Shown: positions 48,655 through 59,574 of the stretch, piece after piece
How positions within the stretch are numbered: position 1 is the stretch's first letter
Layout: every line of letters starts with the position of its first letter
NCBI RefSeq assembly: GCF_902167145.1
Contig: NC_050098.1
Location: 83,492,207 to 83,556,206, forward strand
Reading direction: 5' to 3'
From: Zea mays
Taxonomy: Eukaryota > Streptophyta > Magnoliopsida > Poales > Poaceae
DNA length: 64,000 nucleotides
Translations under genes and position numbers: made by a program
The notes under the pieces: generated by a model
What the model saw: the letters and a program-made list of their open reading frames with translations, nothing else
The model's database searches: none
Told to the model about the DNA's origin: nothing

Positions 48655-51600
48655 TTGCAGGTTTATGCATCCGGGGGTTCAAGCTGGATTATCGACAGCG
48701 GATGCACAAACCATATGACGGGGGAGAAGAAGATGTTCACCTCCTACGTCAAGAATAAGGATTCCCAAGATTCAATTATATTCGGTGATGGGAATCAAGG
48801 CAAGGTAAAAGGGTTAGGTAAAATTGCAATTTCTAATGAGCACTCTATCTCCAATGTGTTTTTAGTTGAGTCTCTTGGTTACAATTTGCTATCTGTTAGT
48901 CAACTATGCAATATGGGATATAATTGTCTTTTTACAAATGTAGATGTGTCTGTCTTTAGAAGAAGTGATGGTTCACTAGCCTTTAAGGGTGTATTAGACG
49001 ACAAGCTTTACTTAGTTGATTTTGCAAAAGAAGAGGCCGGTCTAGATGCATGCTTAATTGCTAAGACTAGCATGGGCTGGTTGTGGCATCGCCGCTTAGC
49101 ACATGTGGGGATGAAGAACCTTCACAAGCTTCTAAAGGGAGAACACGTGATAGGTTTGACTAACGTACAATTCGAAAAAGATAGACCTTGTGCAGCTTGT
49201 CAGGCAGGTAAACAGGTGGGAGGAGCGCATCACAGCAAGAATGTGATGACCACATCAAGACCCCTGGAGCTGCTACATATGGACCTCTTCGGACCCGTCG
49301 CCTATCTAAGCATAGGAGGAAGTAAGTATGGTTTAGTTATTGTTGATGACTTTTCCCGCTTCACTTGGGTGTTCTTTTTGCAGGATAAATCTGAAACCCA
49401 AGGGACCCTCAAGCGCTTCCTCAGGAGAGCTCAAAATGAGTTTGAGCTCAAGGTGAAGAAGATAAGGAGCAACAACGGGTCCGAGTTCAAGAACCCTCAA
49501 GTGGAGGAGTTCCTTGAGGAGGAAGGGATCAAGCACGAGTTCTCCGCTCCCTACACACCACAGCAAAATGGTGTGGTAGAGAGGAAGAACAGGACGCTAA
49601 TCGATATGGCGAGGACGATGCTTGGAGAATTCAAGACCCCCGAGCGTTTTTGGTCGGAAGCCGTGAACACGGCTTGCCACGCCATCAACAGGGTCTACCT
49701 TCATCGCCTCCTCAAGAAGACTTCGTATGAGCTACTAACCGGTAACAAACCCAATGTATCTTACTTTCGTGTATTTGGGAGCAGGTGCTACATTCTAGTG
49801 AAGAAGGGTAGAAATTCTAAATTTGCTCCCAAAGCTGTAGAAGGGTTTTTGTTAGGTTATGACTCAAATACAAAGGCGTATAGAGTCTACAACAAATCAT
49901 CGGGTTTGGTTGAAGTCTCTAGCGACGTTGTATTTGATGAGACTAATGGCTCTCCAAGAGAGCAAGTTGTTGATTGTGATGATGTAGATGAAGAAGATGT
50001 TCCGACGGCCGCTATACGAACCATGGCGATTGAAGAAGTGCGGCCACAGGAACAAGATGAACGAGATCAACCTTCTTCCTCAACAACGGTGCATCCCCCA
50101 ACTCAAGACGATGAACAGGTTCATCAAAAGGAGGCGTGTGATCAAGGGGGAGCACAAGATGATCACGTGATGGAGGAAGAAGCGCAACCGGCACCTCCAA
50201 CCCAAGTTCGAGCGGTGATTCAAAGGGATCATCCCGTCGACCAAATTTTGGGTGACATTAGCAAGGGAGTAACTACTCGATCTCGATTAGTTAATTTTTG
50301 TGAGCATTACTCCTTTGTCTCTTCTATTGAGCCTTTCAGGGTAGAGGAGGCCTTGCTAGATCCGGATTGGGTATTGGCCATGCAGGAGGAACTCAACAAC
50401 TTCAAGCGCAATGAAGTTTGGACACTGGTGCCTCGTCCCAAGCAAAATGTTGTGGGAACCAAGTGGGTGTTCCGCAACAAACAGGACGAGCACGGGGTGG
50501 TGACGAGGAACAAGGCTCGACTTGTGGCAAAAGGTTATGCCCAAGTCGCAGGTTTGGACTTTGAGGAGACGTTTGCTCCTGTGGCTAGGCTAGAATCAAT
50601 TCGTATCTTGCTAGCATATGCCGCTCACCATTCTTTCAGGTTGTACCAAATGGATGTGAAGAGCGCTTTCTTCAATGGGCCAATCAAGGAGGAGGTGTAC
50701 GTGGAGCAACCCCCTGGCTTCGAGGATGAACGGTACCCCGACCATGTGTGTAAGCTCTCTAAGGCGCTCTATGGACTTAAGCAAGCCCCAAGAGCATGGT
50801 ATGAATGCCTTAGAGACTTCTTAATTGCTAATGCTTTCAAGGTTGGGAAAGCCGATCCAACTCTTTTTACTAAGACTTGCGACGGTGATCTTTTTGTGTG
50901 CCAAATTTATGTCGATGACATAATATTTGGTTCTACTAACCAAAAGTCTTGTGAAAAGTTTAGCAGGGTTATGATGCAGAAATTCGAGATGTCGATGATG
51001 GGCGAGTTGAACTACTTCCTTGGGTTTCAAGTGAAGCAACTCAAGGACGACACCTTCATCTCCCAAACAAAGTACACGCAAGACTTGCTGAAGCGGTTTG
51101 GGATGAAGGACGCCAAGCCCGCAAAGACTCCGATGGGGACCGACGGACACACCGACCTCAACAAAGGAGGTAAGTCCGTTGATCAAAAAGCATACCGGTC
51201 AATGATAGGGTCTTTACTTTATTTATGTTCTAGTAGACCGGATATTATGCTTAGCGTATGCATGTGTGCTAGATTTCAATCTGATCCTAAGGAGTGTCAC
51301 TTAGTGGCGGTGAAGCGAATTCTTAGATATTTGGTTGCTACGCCTTGCTTCGGGCTCTGGTATCCAAAGGGGTCTACCTTTGACTTGGTTGGATACTCAG
51401 ATTCCGACTATGCTGGATGTAAGGTCGATAGGAAGAGTACATCAGGGACGTGCCAATTCTTAGGAAGGTCCCTGGTGTCGTGGAACTCTAAGAAACAAAC
51501 CTCCGTTGCCCTATCCACCGCTGAGGCCGAGTATGTTGCCGCAGGGCAGTGTTGCACGCAACTACTTTGGATGAGGCAAACCCTTCGGGACTTTGGCTAC

Positions 51601-51861
51601 AATCTGAGCAAAGTCCCACTCCTATGTGACAATGAGAGTGCTATCCGCATGGCGGAAAATCCTGTTGAACACAGCCGCACAAAGCACATTGACATCCGAC
51701 ATCACTTTTTGAGAGACCACCAGCAAAAGGGAGATATCGAAGTGTTTCATGTTAGCACCGAGAACCAGCTAGCCGATATCTTTACCAAGCCTCTAGATGA
51801 GAAGACCTTTTGCAGGCTGCGTAGTGAGCTAAATGTCTTAGATTCGCAGAACTTGGATTGA
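48655..51861 (+). CDS. Sirevirus copia pol (protease, integrase, RT, RNase H), 1,068 codons
   Basis: A single open frame in copia order. The protease motif [14 protein letters not shown] lies at residues ~10-24. GAG-pre-integrase [19 protein letters not shown] is at ~140-160 and the zinc-binding CAAC near 182. In the integrase core, the DLFGP and DDFSRFTW aspartates and [12 protein letters not shown] carry the acidic residues; NNGSEF replaces the usual DNGSEF, so the second catalytic aspartate appears to be asparagine. RT includes [27 protein letters not shown] and YVDDIIFG (~755). RNase H includes [18 protein letters not shown] and LSTAEAEY. The usual length is kept. It begins without ATG, +1 relative to gag. 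Confidence 0.93.
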   Translation: MQVYASGGSSWIIDSGCTNHMTGEKKMFTSYVKNKDSQDSIIFGDGNQGKVKGLGKIAISNEHSISNVFLVESLGYNLLSVSQLCNMGYNCLFTNVDVSVFRRSDGSLAFKGVLDDKLYLVDFAKEEAGLDACLIAKTSMGWLWHRRLAHVGMKNLHKLLKGEHVIGLTNVQFEKDRPCAACQAGKQVGGAHHSKNVMTTSRPLELLHMDLFGPVAYLSIGGSKYGLVIVDDFSRFTWVFFLQDKSETQGTLKRFLRRAQNEFELKVKKIRSNNGSEFKNPQVEEFLEEEGIKHEFSAPYTPQQNGVVERKNRTLIDMARTMLGEFKTPERFWSEAVNTACHAINRVYLHRLLKKTSYELLTGNKPNVSYFRVFGSRCYILVKKGRNSKFAPKAVEGFLLGYDSNTKAYRVYNKSSGLVEVSSDVVFDETNGSPREQVVDCDDVDEEDVPTAAIRTMAIEEVRPQEQDERDQPSSSTTVHPPTQDDEQVHQKEACDQGGAQDDHVMEEEAQPAPPTQVRAVIQRDHPVDQILGDISKGVTTRSRLVNFCEHYSFVSSIEPFRVEEALLDPDWVLAMQEELNNFKRNEVWTLVPRPKQNVVGTKWVFRNKQDEHGVVTRNKARLVAKGYAQVAGLDFEETFAPVARLESIRILLAYAAHHSFRLYQMDVKSAFFNGPIKEEVYVEQPPGFEDERYPDHVCKLSKALYGLKQAPRAWYECLRDFLIANAFKVGKADPTLFTKTCDGDLFVCQIYVDDIIFGSTNQKSCEKFSRVMMQKFEMSMMGELNYFLGFQVKQLKDDTFISQTKYTQDLLKRFGMKDAKPAKTPMGTDGHTDLNKGGKSVDQKAYRSMIGSLLYLCSSRPDIMLSVCMCARFQSDPKECHLVAVKRILRYLVATPCFGLWYPKGSTFDLVGYSDSDYAGCKVDRKSTSGTCQFLGRSLVSWNSKKQTSVALSTAEAEYVAAGQCCTQLLWMRQTLRDFGYNLSKVPLLCDNESAIRMAENPVEHSRTKHIDIRHHFLRDHQQKGDIEVFHVSTENQLADIFTKPLDEKTFCRLRSELNVLDSQNLD

Positions 51862-52668
51862 ATTGTAGAATACATGTATTTATGCTTTTGATCATGTTCC
51901 TTTTTGCATTTTGTTGTTTAGTATGGTGCTCAAGTTGTACAAACACTCCCTGGACCTCACAAGTCCGTTGCAAAGTGATGCACAGTTTTAGGGGGAGATG
52001 TGTTACAACTTGACCCTTTGAGAACTAACCATATGCTTGAGTTTGCTTGTTTTAGTCTCAAAGGAGAATTAAAAGGGAAAAGGTGGACTTGGACCATGCA
52101 AGACTTCCACTGCACTCCGATGAAAAGAGTAACTTTTCCAAGTTCATCTTTTAACTCTTATTGCCTATTTGCTCTTAATTGAAGATTTTGGTGAGGCAAT
52201 GGGGTTAAAGGGCCAAGATTGATCCCGTTTTGGTGCTTGATGCCAAAGGGGGAGAAAATAAAGGCCAAAGTGATAAATGGATCAGCTACCACTTGAAAGA
52301 TTTTGAAAATAGTAGAATAGAGTTTTTTGTTTTGTCAAAACTCTTTGAAAATAGTAGAATAGAGTTTTTTGTTTTGTCAAAACTCTTTTATTGTCTCTCT
52401 TGTCAAAAGTTGGCTTCTTGTGGGGAGAAATGTTGATTATGGGAAAAAGGGGGAGTTTTTGGAATCCTGAATCAAATACTCCTGAAATGACTTAACATGT
52501 GTGTTTGACTTAGAGATAGAAATTTGAGTTTTGATTTGCAAAAACAAACCAAGTGGTGGCAAAGGATGATCCATATATGCCAAAATTGAATCAAAATAAA
52601 TTTGAGTTTTATTTGAAGTGATATTGCACTTGTTCTAGTTGCTTTATGTTGTGTTGGCATAAATCACC
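51862..52668 (+). other. 3' untranslated region of the copia element
   Basis: AT-rich, with several GGGGGAG-type purine runs (about 51990, 52245, 52448) before the true polypurine tract, a known Sirevirus feature. ORFs are shorter than 70 codons. No envelope-like gene is present. Confidence 0.7.
52302..52385 (+). repeat. 42-bp exact tandem duplication
   Basis: Two adjacent identical units beginning TTTGAAAATAGTAGAATAGA in the 3' untranslated region of the copia element. Probably a replication-slippage or template-jump duplication. Confidence 0.92.
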
Positions 52669-52682
52669 AAAAAGGGGGAGAT
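52669..52682 (+). other. Polypurine tract of the copia element
   Basis: AAAAAGGGGGAGAT directly abuts the 3' LTR start at 52683. Confidence 0.88.
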
Positions 52683-53941
52683 TGAAAGGGAAATGTGCCC
52701 TTGGGCCATTTCTAAGTATTTTGGTAATTGAGTGCCAACACAAGTGCTTAAATGTGAATCTATACCCATGGATGGACAAAGTGCAAATCAAGAGTAAAGG
52801 TATGTTTCTAAGCCTTAGTACATTGTTTTGAAGACTAATGTATTGTGTCTAAGTGCTTGAAACAGGAGAAATCGAGTCAGAGAAAAGTTGGCTGTGTACA
52901 GCCAAAAGGCTGTTCGGTCTGGAGCACCGGACTGTCCGGTGGTGCACCGGACAGTGTCCGGTGCGCCAGACTGACTCGGGCGAACTGGCCGCTCTCAGGA
53001 ATTTACCGGCGACGTACGACTATAATTCACCGGACTGTCCGGTGTGCACCGGACTGTCCGGTGTGCACCGGACTGTCCGGTGAGCCAACGGTCGGCCGCG
53101 CGATCTGCGCGGGACACGTGGCCGAGCCAACGGCTAGAAGGGGGCACCGGACTGTCCGGTGTGCACCGGACATGTCCGGTGCGCCAACGGCTCTCTGGCG
53201 GCCAACGGTCGGCTGCGCCGTTTAAGGAAAGAAATCGGGCACCGGACAGTGTCCGGTGTGCACCGGACTGTCCGGTGCACCAGTCGACAGAAGGCAAGAT
53301 CAGCCTTCCGGATTTGCTCTCAACGGCTCCTAGCTGCCTTGGGGCTATAAAAGGGACCCCTAGGCGCATGGAGGAGTACACCAAGCATTCCTACAACATT
53401 CCTAAGCACCAAGACATCGATTCCGCGCATTTGGTTCATTGTGATAGCATCTAGAGCTCTTGTTGAGTTGTGAACTCATTGAGTGGTGTTGCGAGCTCTT
53501 GTTGCGACTTGTGTGCGTGTTGTTGCTCTGATTTTGAGTCTTGTGTGCGTTGCTAGTTCCTCCCTTACTCCGTATTTCTTTGTGAATCTCAAGTGTAAGG
53601 GCGAGAGGCTCCAAGTTGTGGAGATTCCTCGCAAACGGGATATTGAAAGGCAAAGCAAAACACCGTGGTATTCAAGTTGGTCTTTGGACCGCTTGAGAGG
53701 GGTTGATTGCAACCCTCGTCCGTTGGGACGCCACAACGTGGAGTAGGCAAGCGTTGGTCTTGGCCGAACCACGGGATAAACCACTGTGTCATCTCCGTGT
53801 TTGATCTCTTGTGGTATTGTGTTTTGTTGAGACTCCTCTCTAGCCACTTGGCGATTATTGTGCTAACAATTAACAAGTTTTTGTGGCTATAAGTTTAAGT
53901 TTCACAGGATCACCTATTCACCCCCCCTCTAGGTGCTCTCA
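52683..53941 (+). mobile_element. 3' LTR of the copia element
   Basis: 1,259 bp, the same start and end as the 5' LTR, with TATAAAAG at 53346-53353. A 16-base tract present in the 5' copy near 45336-45355 is missing, and the C-run near the end is two bases shorter. It is followed by TSD GGGTT. Confidence 0.92.
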
Positions 53942-54113
53942 GGGTTTTCGAACCCATGTTGTTGCAGGTACTAGATTTGTGCTGCTGTGGATGGTGCTAA
54001 GCGTCGGTGGGCACGACCTTCTTATAGGTCTAAGTACCTCTCCTATACTTCTTATTGAGGATTGTCATTGAGCTAGCATATATTTCAAACTTATAAATAA
54101 TTTATAACATTTC

Positions 54114-57100
54114 TGTAACACCCCAGTGTTACCCAAGGTTTTTCCCTCAATGCCCACTTTGTGACCATTATCACATGTGAATTAAATTGAGTAAAAGACA
54201 CCAAAATTTAGAGGCTAGAACTTAATCAAGTCTTTTTCACCCTACGAACCATACCCTGACAATATGAATCTTAAGGAAGAAAGAAAATGCCAAAACCCTA
54301 ACAACCCTTTCTAGAGGGCAATGGAGCACTGAAAAGAAAACTCAATAAAGACCAAGAAAACTACATTGTCATGACTTGGGCCAATTATAAAAGTTGCAAT
54401 ACACTAAATAAGCTACAAAAATAGTAAGAGTGTTTGCCCAATTTTTTTCAAAATCCCCAAACAGGCCATTCAACTGGAGGCTTTCTATAGAAATCGGAAT
54501 TTCAGATTTCTGAAATTCAGCCCCCTCACCCAAACTCGAGCGCGTTCACCATGATCCCTAATTCAAAACCCTGAGCTCCCATTGACAAATATGTGCTAAA
54601 CTAACACCTCTACCACATATCTGAAGATGACATTGGGATTCGGGCCCTAGACACGACAAAACCAAGGATTTGCCTCGGGCTCGGGCTGTGAGACAGATCC
54701 TACTTGACTGCTCCATATCTCTGGAACCAGTAGGCCAAATCCTTTGATCCCCACACAAGATCAGTAGCTTATAGGAAGGGGAAGAGGTTTTGTGAACTGA
54801 CTAAGACAAGAGCAGGCTTGGATGAGTGACTACACGCGCCAGAACTCGGGTAGAAACAACGCACACACGTGTTCGACCCTGGTCGGCACGCCGGTGTTCG
54901 CCTAACCCGCGCGCGTGCTCGCCCCGCGCACGATCAAGTCCATCACACGCCCTCCTCGCACCCGTGCCAATAAAGTCCATTAGCTCTTGGACATCCTTGC
55001 CTCAGTCTCGCACACTCGCCGCGCTCAATCACTGGAGCATTGGCCGTGAACCGAGAGCTCCACCGCCTGCCAAGCCGCCCGAGCTCCGGCCACCGCGGCC
55101 AGCTCACCCCAGCCATCCCTTGCCAGCGCCAGCAGTTCGGTTAGCTTCACCGGAGATCCATGAAGCTTCCCAAACCCTCAGACCGAGCGCAACCTCACCG
55201 GGAACACCGGATCACCCTCGCTAGACTTCTTCCGCTCACCGGAGAGCGTGGACCGGGTAAGCCACTGCACCATTTCCAAATTCCTCGCGCATACCGCCTC
55301 TGCGTCACCTGGTAAAGCTCCCTGAGCCAACCAATTGAACTATTCCACCATGGTTAGGCCGGGACACTCACCGCCGACGAGCTCCCCCGCCAGCGCACGA
55401 GAACCGACCGACTCCAGCCTTCTCCGACGCCGACCCGCACATCGACGTGACCGCCGTAACCTCCCCAACCTCCCTGGGCACCTCACCGGAGCTAGATCAC
55501 CGCTGGTAAGCCTCACCGCCCATTTATCCACCACGATTATTGTTCCAATAAGGCTAGGAGCGTGGGTTAGATTTAGGTTAACCCTAGGGGATTTTCTGCA
55601 TTGTCAGAGACTCGGTTGAATAGTAGCCCGAGGACCTATTTGTAAGGAACGCAGGAAATATATGCCAGGGACCCTAGCGCAAAGTAGATTTTCCTTTTCC
55701 ATTTAAAATCCAAATTCTTTAAATCTGCATCAAAATAGATAAATGCATAACTTAAAGAATATTCATCCGAATTTGGTCAAACAAAGACCATATATTCCAA
55801 GAAATTTTACAACCCCTTCCCTATGAGCAAAATTAACCAACTTCAAGAATGATTTCTCTTGAACAAAGAAGAAGATAGGAAAATTAGGAAATCTGTTGTT
55901 TGACATTTTCAATTATAGTTGTAGTGAAAAGCATCACTAAGACCCCAAACTTTAGAAAATCACCATAAATTAACCATTAGATATCATTGGCTAAATTTTG
56001 GCATAAAGTCATATTATTGCACCTAGATACCAGCAAAAATAAACCTTAGGGTAAAATCCATTGTTAGAGGAGAGTTGTAGTTCAAAGCACCCCCTCTGCC
56101 CTAAATTTTAATATTTTTGTGCAGAGAAAACCATTCCCATTCTAGCCCTCAATTTTTGAGATTGAACTATATAAACCAGTGAAAAGCCACTGTAATTTTT
56201 ACAGAATTGTTGTAAATTTTTAAATCAGTGTTGTAGTTCAAATCCACTCCAAAAGCATAAATAGGAAAGGAAAAGAGAGAATTAGTCAAAGTGATGAATC
56301 TTACCCCTAATAATTTCAGCAAGGACCTTGATAAAGTTCTCACTAAGACACTAAGAGTCAGTGGGGTACCAAAATAATCTAACCACCTAAACTTGACCAT
56401 ACCTGATTCTAAATGAATAAGTATACCACTGAAACCTCCAATAGAAGGGTTTAGCTTTATATCACTAACTTAATCACTTCACCATGCATCATCATTACTA
56501 AATTGCATATCATGGCATACATGTATCTTATTCATTGCATTTATTAGAGTGCAACCTCGCTGACGGAGAGTATGTGCTCATTCCCGAGCAAGGAGTTATC
56601 CAAGAAGAAGTCTAGGAGCCAGCTCCAGAGCCTGCCACCGAGGATCTCCTCGCAGCCTCAGCATTTGAAGGCAAGCCCCGGTTTTATGCATAACCGTTTA
56701 TATATGCTACTTTACTACACTTAATGTTTGTAGGTTTGTAATGTGGACTTAAGTGTAGGAGTTGCTTGAAACCCTAGTTGCATAAACTCAGGATTCCTTC
56801 TTGAGATGGTTACTAGTATGCTAGATCGAGTAGCTGCTTTGCTAATTAGGGATCTCGGTAGAAGTCGAGTGATTTTTCTAGCACTCGCATGAGGTCAGGA
56901 AATTGATTGTATTCATCTTGATAACGGGATCTATGAAGGTCTATGGACTTGGATCCAGGGTGGATGCCTTGTCTATGAGACGGAAATGGAATTAAGGATT
57001 AATGTGTGGATACCTGAGTCAAGCGTTTGAAAGTACTAAACACATGCCGGGAAATATGGTAACCGGTAAGCCTAGTACCTGAGTGAAGCCTAGCGCGGAC

Positions 57101-58071
57101 TTTCCTCCTCACTTGTCCTGAGACGAGGTCTCCCATGCTAGCTATGGTGGGTACAAGTGCGGTCACTGCACGGCAGCAGCTAGGGTCAATGGAGCATTGT
57201 ATGCCAAGGCAGTGAGTCCTGGCCGCGAACGGGGAATCGATGGGGACGGTTGATGTGTGTGGGGATGGAGTGCCTCTACATGTCGTGTGTTTAGGTTTAC
57301 CTTGCAAGGTTAAAACTCGATTCGGATCGTCTGCTTCTCGCAGCTAATGAGACTACTTGATCCCTTGTACTGCATTGAGTACAAAGTGAAATGAGGTTTC
57401 TTGAGATAACATGTTGATTGTACTAAATGATTATTACCATGTATGCTTAGAAAGGAGCAAACCTAGCTTAAATAATTATGCTAGAATGGGAAAATCTAAA
57501 ATTGTTTTTGGACTCAGCTAGTGCTTTTGGCAAACCAAACCCCTTAGCTAAACAACTGCATGGTCTAGAGGTAGAGGAGTAGACTCCTCACACCGGGTAA
57601 GTCTAGCTGAGTATTAGTATACTCAACCTTACTTGTGGCATATTTTTTTCAGGTACACTATAGGATATGGTTGATGGTGTGACTTGGCCTTCCACCCTGC
57701 CACCGGGTTGGACGGTCGAGTGGGATGCTATCTCGACAGGAGAGGACCAGGAGGAGTAGTGGGCTAGGCCTTGCCCTATTCTTCAGCATCGACGTATCGA
57801 TTATTCGCTGCATTTAATTTCGAACTCGTTATCTTTTGTCAAAACTCTAATTTATGTAATAACTCTAGTACTTTAAAATTTTGTGGTTTCATGTTTATTG
57901 TATTCTCTCTGTGCCTCACCTTCGAGTGAGCTAGTGGTATTCGATCCTTGGTAAGTGGCTTTATCGGACTAGATCCGAGGGACTGACGGGTTATTCCGAT
58001 TTAAGTGTGTTGCTGCCTCCAAGGCGTGACTCAGGCACTTAAGCTAGAATAATTCGGGCGGTTCTGCCACA
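54114..58071 (+). mobile_element. Solo LTR (3,958 bp) in B
   Basis: TSD ATTTC at 54109-54113 and 58072-58076. It begins TGTAACACCCCAGTGTTAC and ends GCGGTTCTGCCACA. It is collinear with 36825-41191: a U3-like start, a GC-rich block at 54826-55600, an AT-rich middle and a conserved last 1.4 kb. There is no interior. ORFs in it are motif-free. Confidence 0.9.
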
Positions 58072-58423
58072 ATTTCAAAGATTATTTCTTTGAATCACTT
58101 TTGTAATCACTCCAATAAATATAATGTAAATTTGTTGTAACTTGTCACTTTTTGTAATAAAGAAATTCTGCTGCAAAATGTTGATGTGTGATTTGTGTTT
58201 ACTTAATCTTGTGATCTTGGTTGTAAGTGGTTTATCCGGGGTCCTTGGGACACTCGGATGGATCATGTTAAGTTATCCGGTGCACATGCATAGCCGTCTG
58301 AGGTCTTTGAGACAAGGGCAGGTGCGTGTGGGCCCAATAACTTGGGAGGTTCTGCCACAAGCAATACGGTGGATTAGAGCAACGGTGTTTTTTAGCGTCC
58401 CCCATTAGGGAATAGTGTGGGGG

Positions 58424-58431
58424 TATTTATA
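58424..58431 (-). promoter_or_regulatory. TATA box of LTR L
   Basis: Minus-strand TATAAATA in the right-hand part of the split LTR of L. It is now separated from L's interior by ~22 kb of insertions. Confidence 0.6.
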
Positions 58432-58877
58432 GGTAACCATGGGACAGTCTCACCTTAGTAAATACAGTTATGCCCCTGGTTACTTACGTTATTCTTGGAA
58501 TATTCCCCCCTCAAGGGTTGTTACAGGTCATTACAATGTGATTAAGTACAACATGGATGTACACTCCATTAATCCTACCTGTGTTCTGGCTTACAAGTGG
58601 GGCCAGACGACATGGGGCGCCTCTGCATGGGCTCGCTTTAATAACACGCATGAGTAGTGACAGTAGCCTTCGTCGAACGGGCGTCGGGTCTTCGGAAGTC
58701 TGCGAGGCCTTCGCACCGAGAACCAGTAAAAGCCTTCTCCTGCCCTTAGTGGTCCCTTCGTCCTAGGGCCTTCGCTTGGTTGGAGTAGACTTCGCTTTCC
58801 CTTTGTCATGATTTGTCCTGTCTTCGTTATAAATGAACCGGGCGAGGGGGGCAGTCAGCCTTCGCCCCAATAGTTTT

Positions 58878-59460
58878 TAAAGACAAAATCAATCACCATA
58901 GTATTGTGGTCAGACCTCTATCTTTTAAACTGGAGATCTGAACTAGCCAAACATTTGCCTCATTCACTTCAACATCACTTGGGCCCTCTATCCAGCTAGG
59001 CACCCGCACATCTAGCTGCCTCCTAGAATGGGGAGGAAGGGAGTTATTGTGGTTCTCAAGGGTAAACCACTCATAACACCACCCCTTAATGCTATCTTTC
59101 AGGGGGATATCCAGAAACTTGACCTTCCTGCCTCATTGGAGTTCCAGGATAGCCCCTTCAACCACCTGATGTTGATCGCCTGCCATACCTAGCAGCAATG
59201 GTAAAGATACTTCCATAACCCAAAATGTGGGCTAATCCCAAGAAAACCTTGCAAAGGTGTATGAATATAGCAACTTGAAGAACGAAATTGGGATTGAGAT
59301 GAGTTAGGTTGAGGGAGTAATAATCAAGAAGACCACAGAAGAAGGGAGAGATAAGTAAACCTAGGTCGCGAATCAGGAACGGAGCAAACACAACGGACAC
59401 ATGAGTGTCCACTGTGGGGACGTTAATCCCCTTCCAGACCCGCCACGAACTCAACCCTTG
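58878..59460 (-). pseudogene. Remnant of a 'putative gypsy-type transposon' (PF04195-like) protein
   Basis: Minus-strand coding traces. From 59454, one frame reads APFLIRDLGLLISPF, HLNPNFVLQVAIFIHLCKVF and ends near 59158. After a frame change near 59160 a second frame with a TGA reads FLDIPLKDSIKGWCYEWF and PPHSRRQLDVRVPSWIEGP down to a stop near 58887. The order matches the conserved domain found N-terminally in many grass gypsy-associated proteins, and the LNPN...HLC block is the same type as in the antisense gene at 12015. L's LTR ends it at 58873 and Sirevirus M lies on the other side. It is the oldest host sequence visible. 59461-59574 holds only degenerate upstream sequence. Confidence 0.6.
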
Positions 59461-59574
59461 GGGGTGGGGGGATGCCCAACATAATAAGGTTTAGCAAATC
59501 AGACTCAGAAATGACAAAGGCATAGTTACTGCAAAATGGAAGTTGACTATTGGGATAGATAGGGGAGTAGCAAC

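Larger units (their letters stand above)
44924..53941 (+). mobile_element. Full-length Sirevirus copia retrotransposon (Opie/Ji-like)
   Basis: A complete 9,018-bp element flanked by TSD GGGTT (44919-44923 and 53942-53946). It has two LTRs, a tRNA-Met primer-binding site, gag, pol and a polypurine tract in the copia order protease-integrase-RT-RNase H. The LTRs differ at about 13 positions plus a 16-base indel by eye, so insertion was recent. pol is open, but gag has two frameshifts and a damaged zinc knuckle. Movement would need gag from another copy. Placement in Opie/Ji rests on memory of LTR features, not on a search. Confidence 0.93.
36478..58359 (+). mobile_element. Solo LTR B with three nested insertions
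   Basis: TSD AGCAA occurs at 36473-36477 and 58360-58364. The LTR itself is 36478-36824, 41197-44923, 53947-54113 and 58077-58359, about 4.5 kb net, starting TGTAACACCCTAGGTG and ending GGTTCTGCCACA. Its start is like LTR A's. The stretch near 43600-43900 (TTTAATTCACTA, then CAAGCCCCGG) parallels LTR A at 2080-2320. There is no interior, so it is a recombined solo LTR. The GC-rich block at 41620-42540 yields long but motif-free ORFs on both strands. 42600-44920 is otherwise non-coding. Confidence 0.85.
36405..58872 (-). mobile_element. 5' LTR of element L (split by solo LTR B)
   Basis: Consists of 36405-36477 and 58365-58872, about 580 bp net. It begins TGTTGGAACTC and ends GCCTTCGCCCCAATA, a likely change from CCCCAACA. 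A minus-strand TATAAATA lies at 58424-58431. Size and CTTCG-rich content match the other Tat-type LTRs. The right flank (58873 on) is coding sequence of an older transposon protein. Confidence 0.75.

Noticed and set aside
54826..55619. 132-codon and neighbouring ORFs
   Set aside because: GC-rich block of a second solo LTR (TSD ATTTC), equivalent to the block at 37479-38293.
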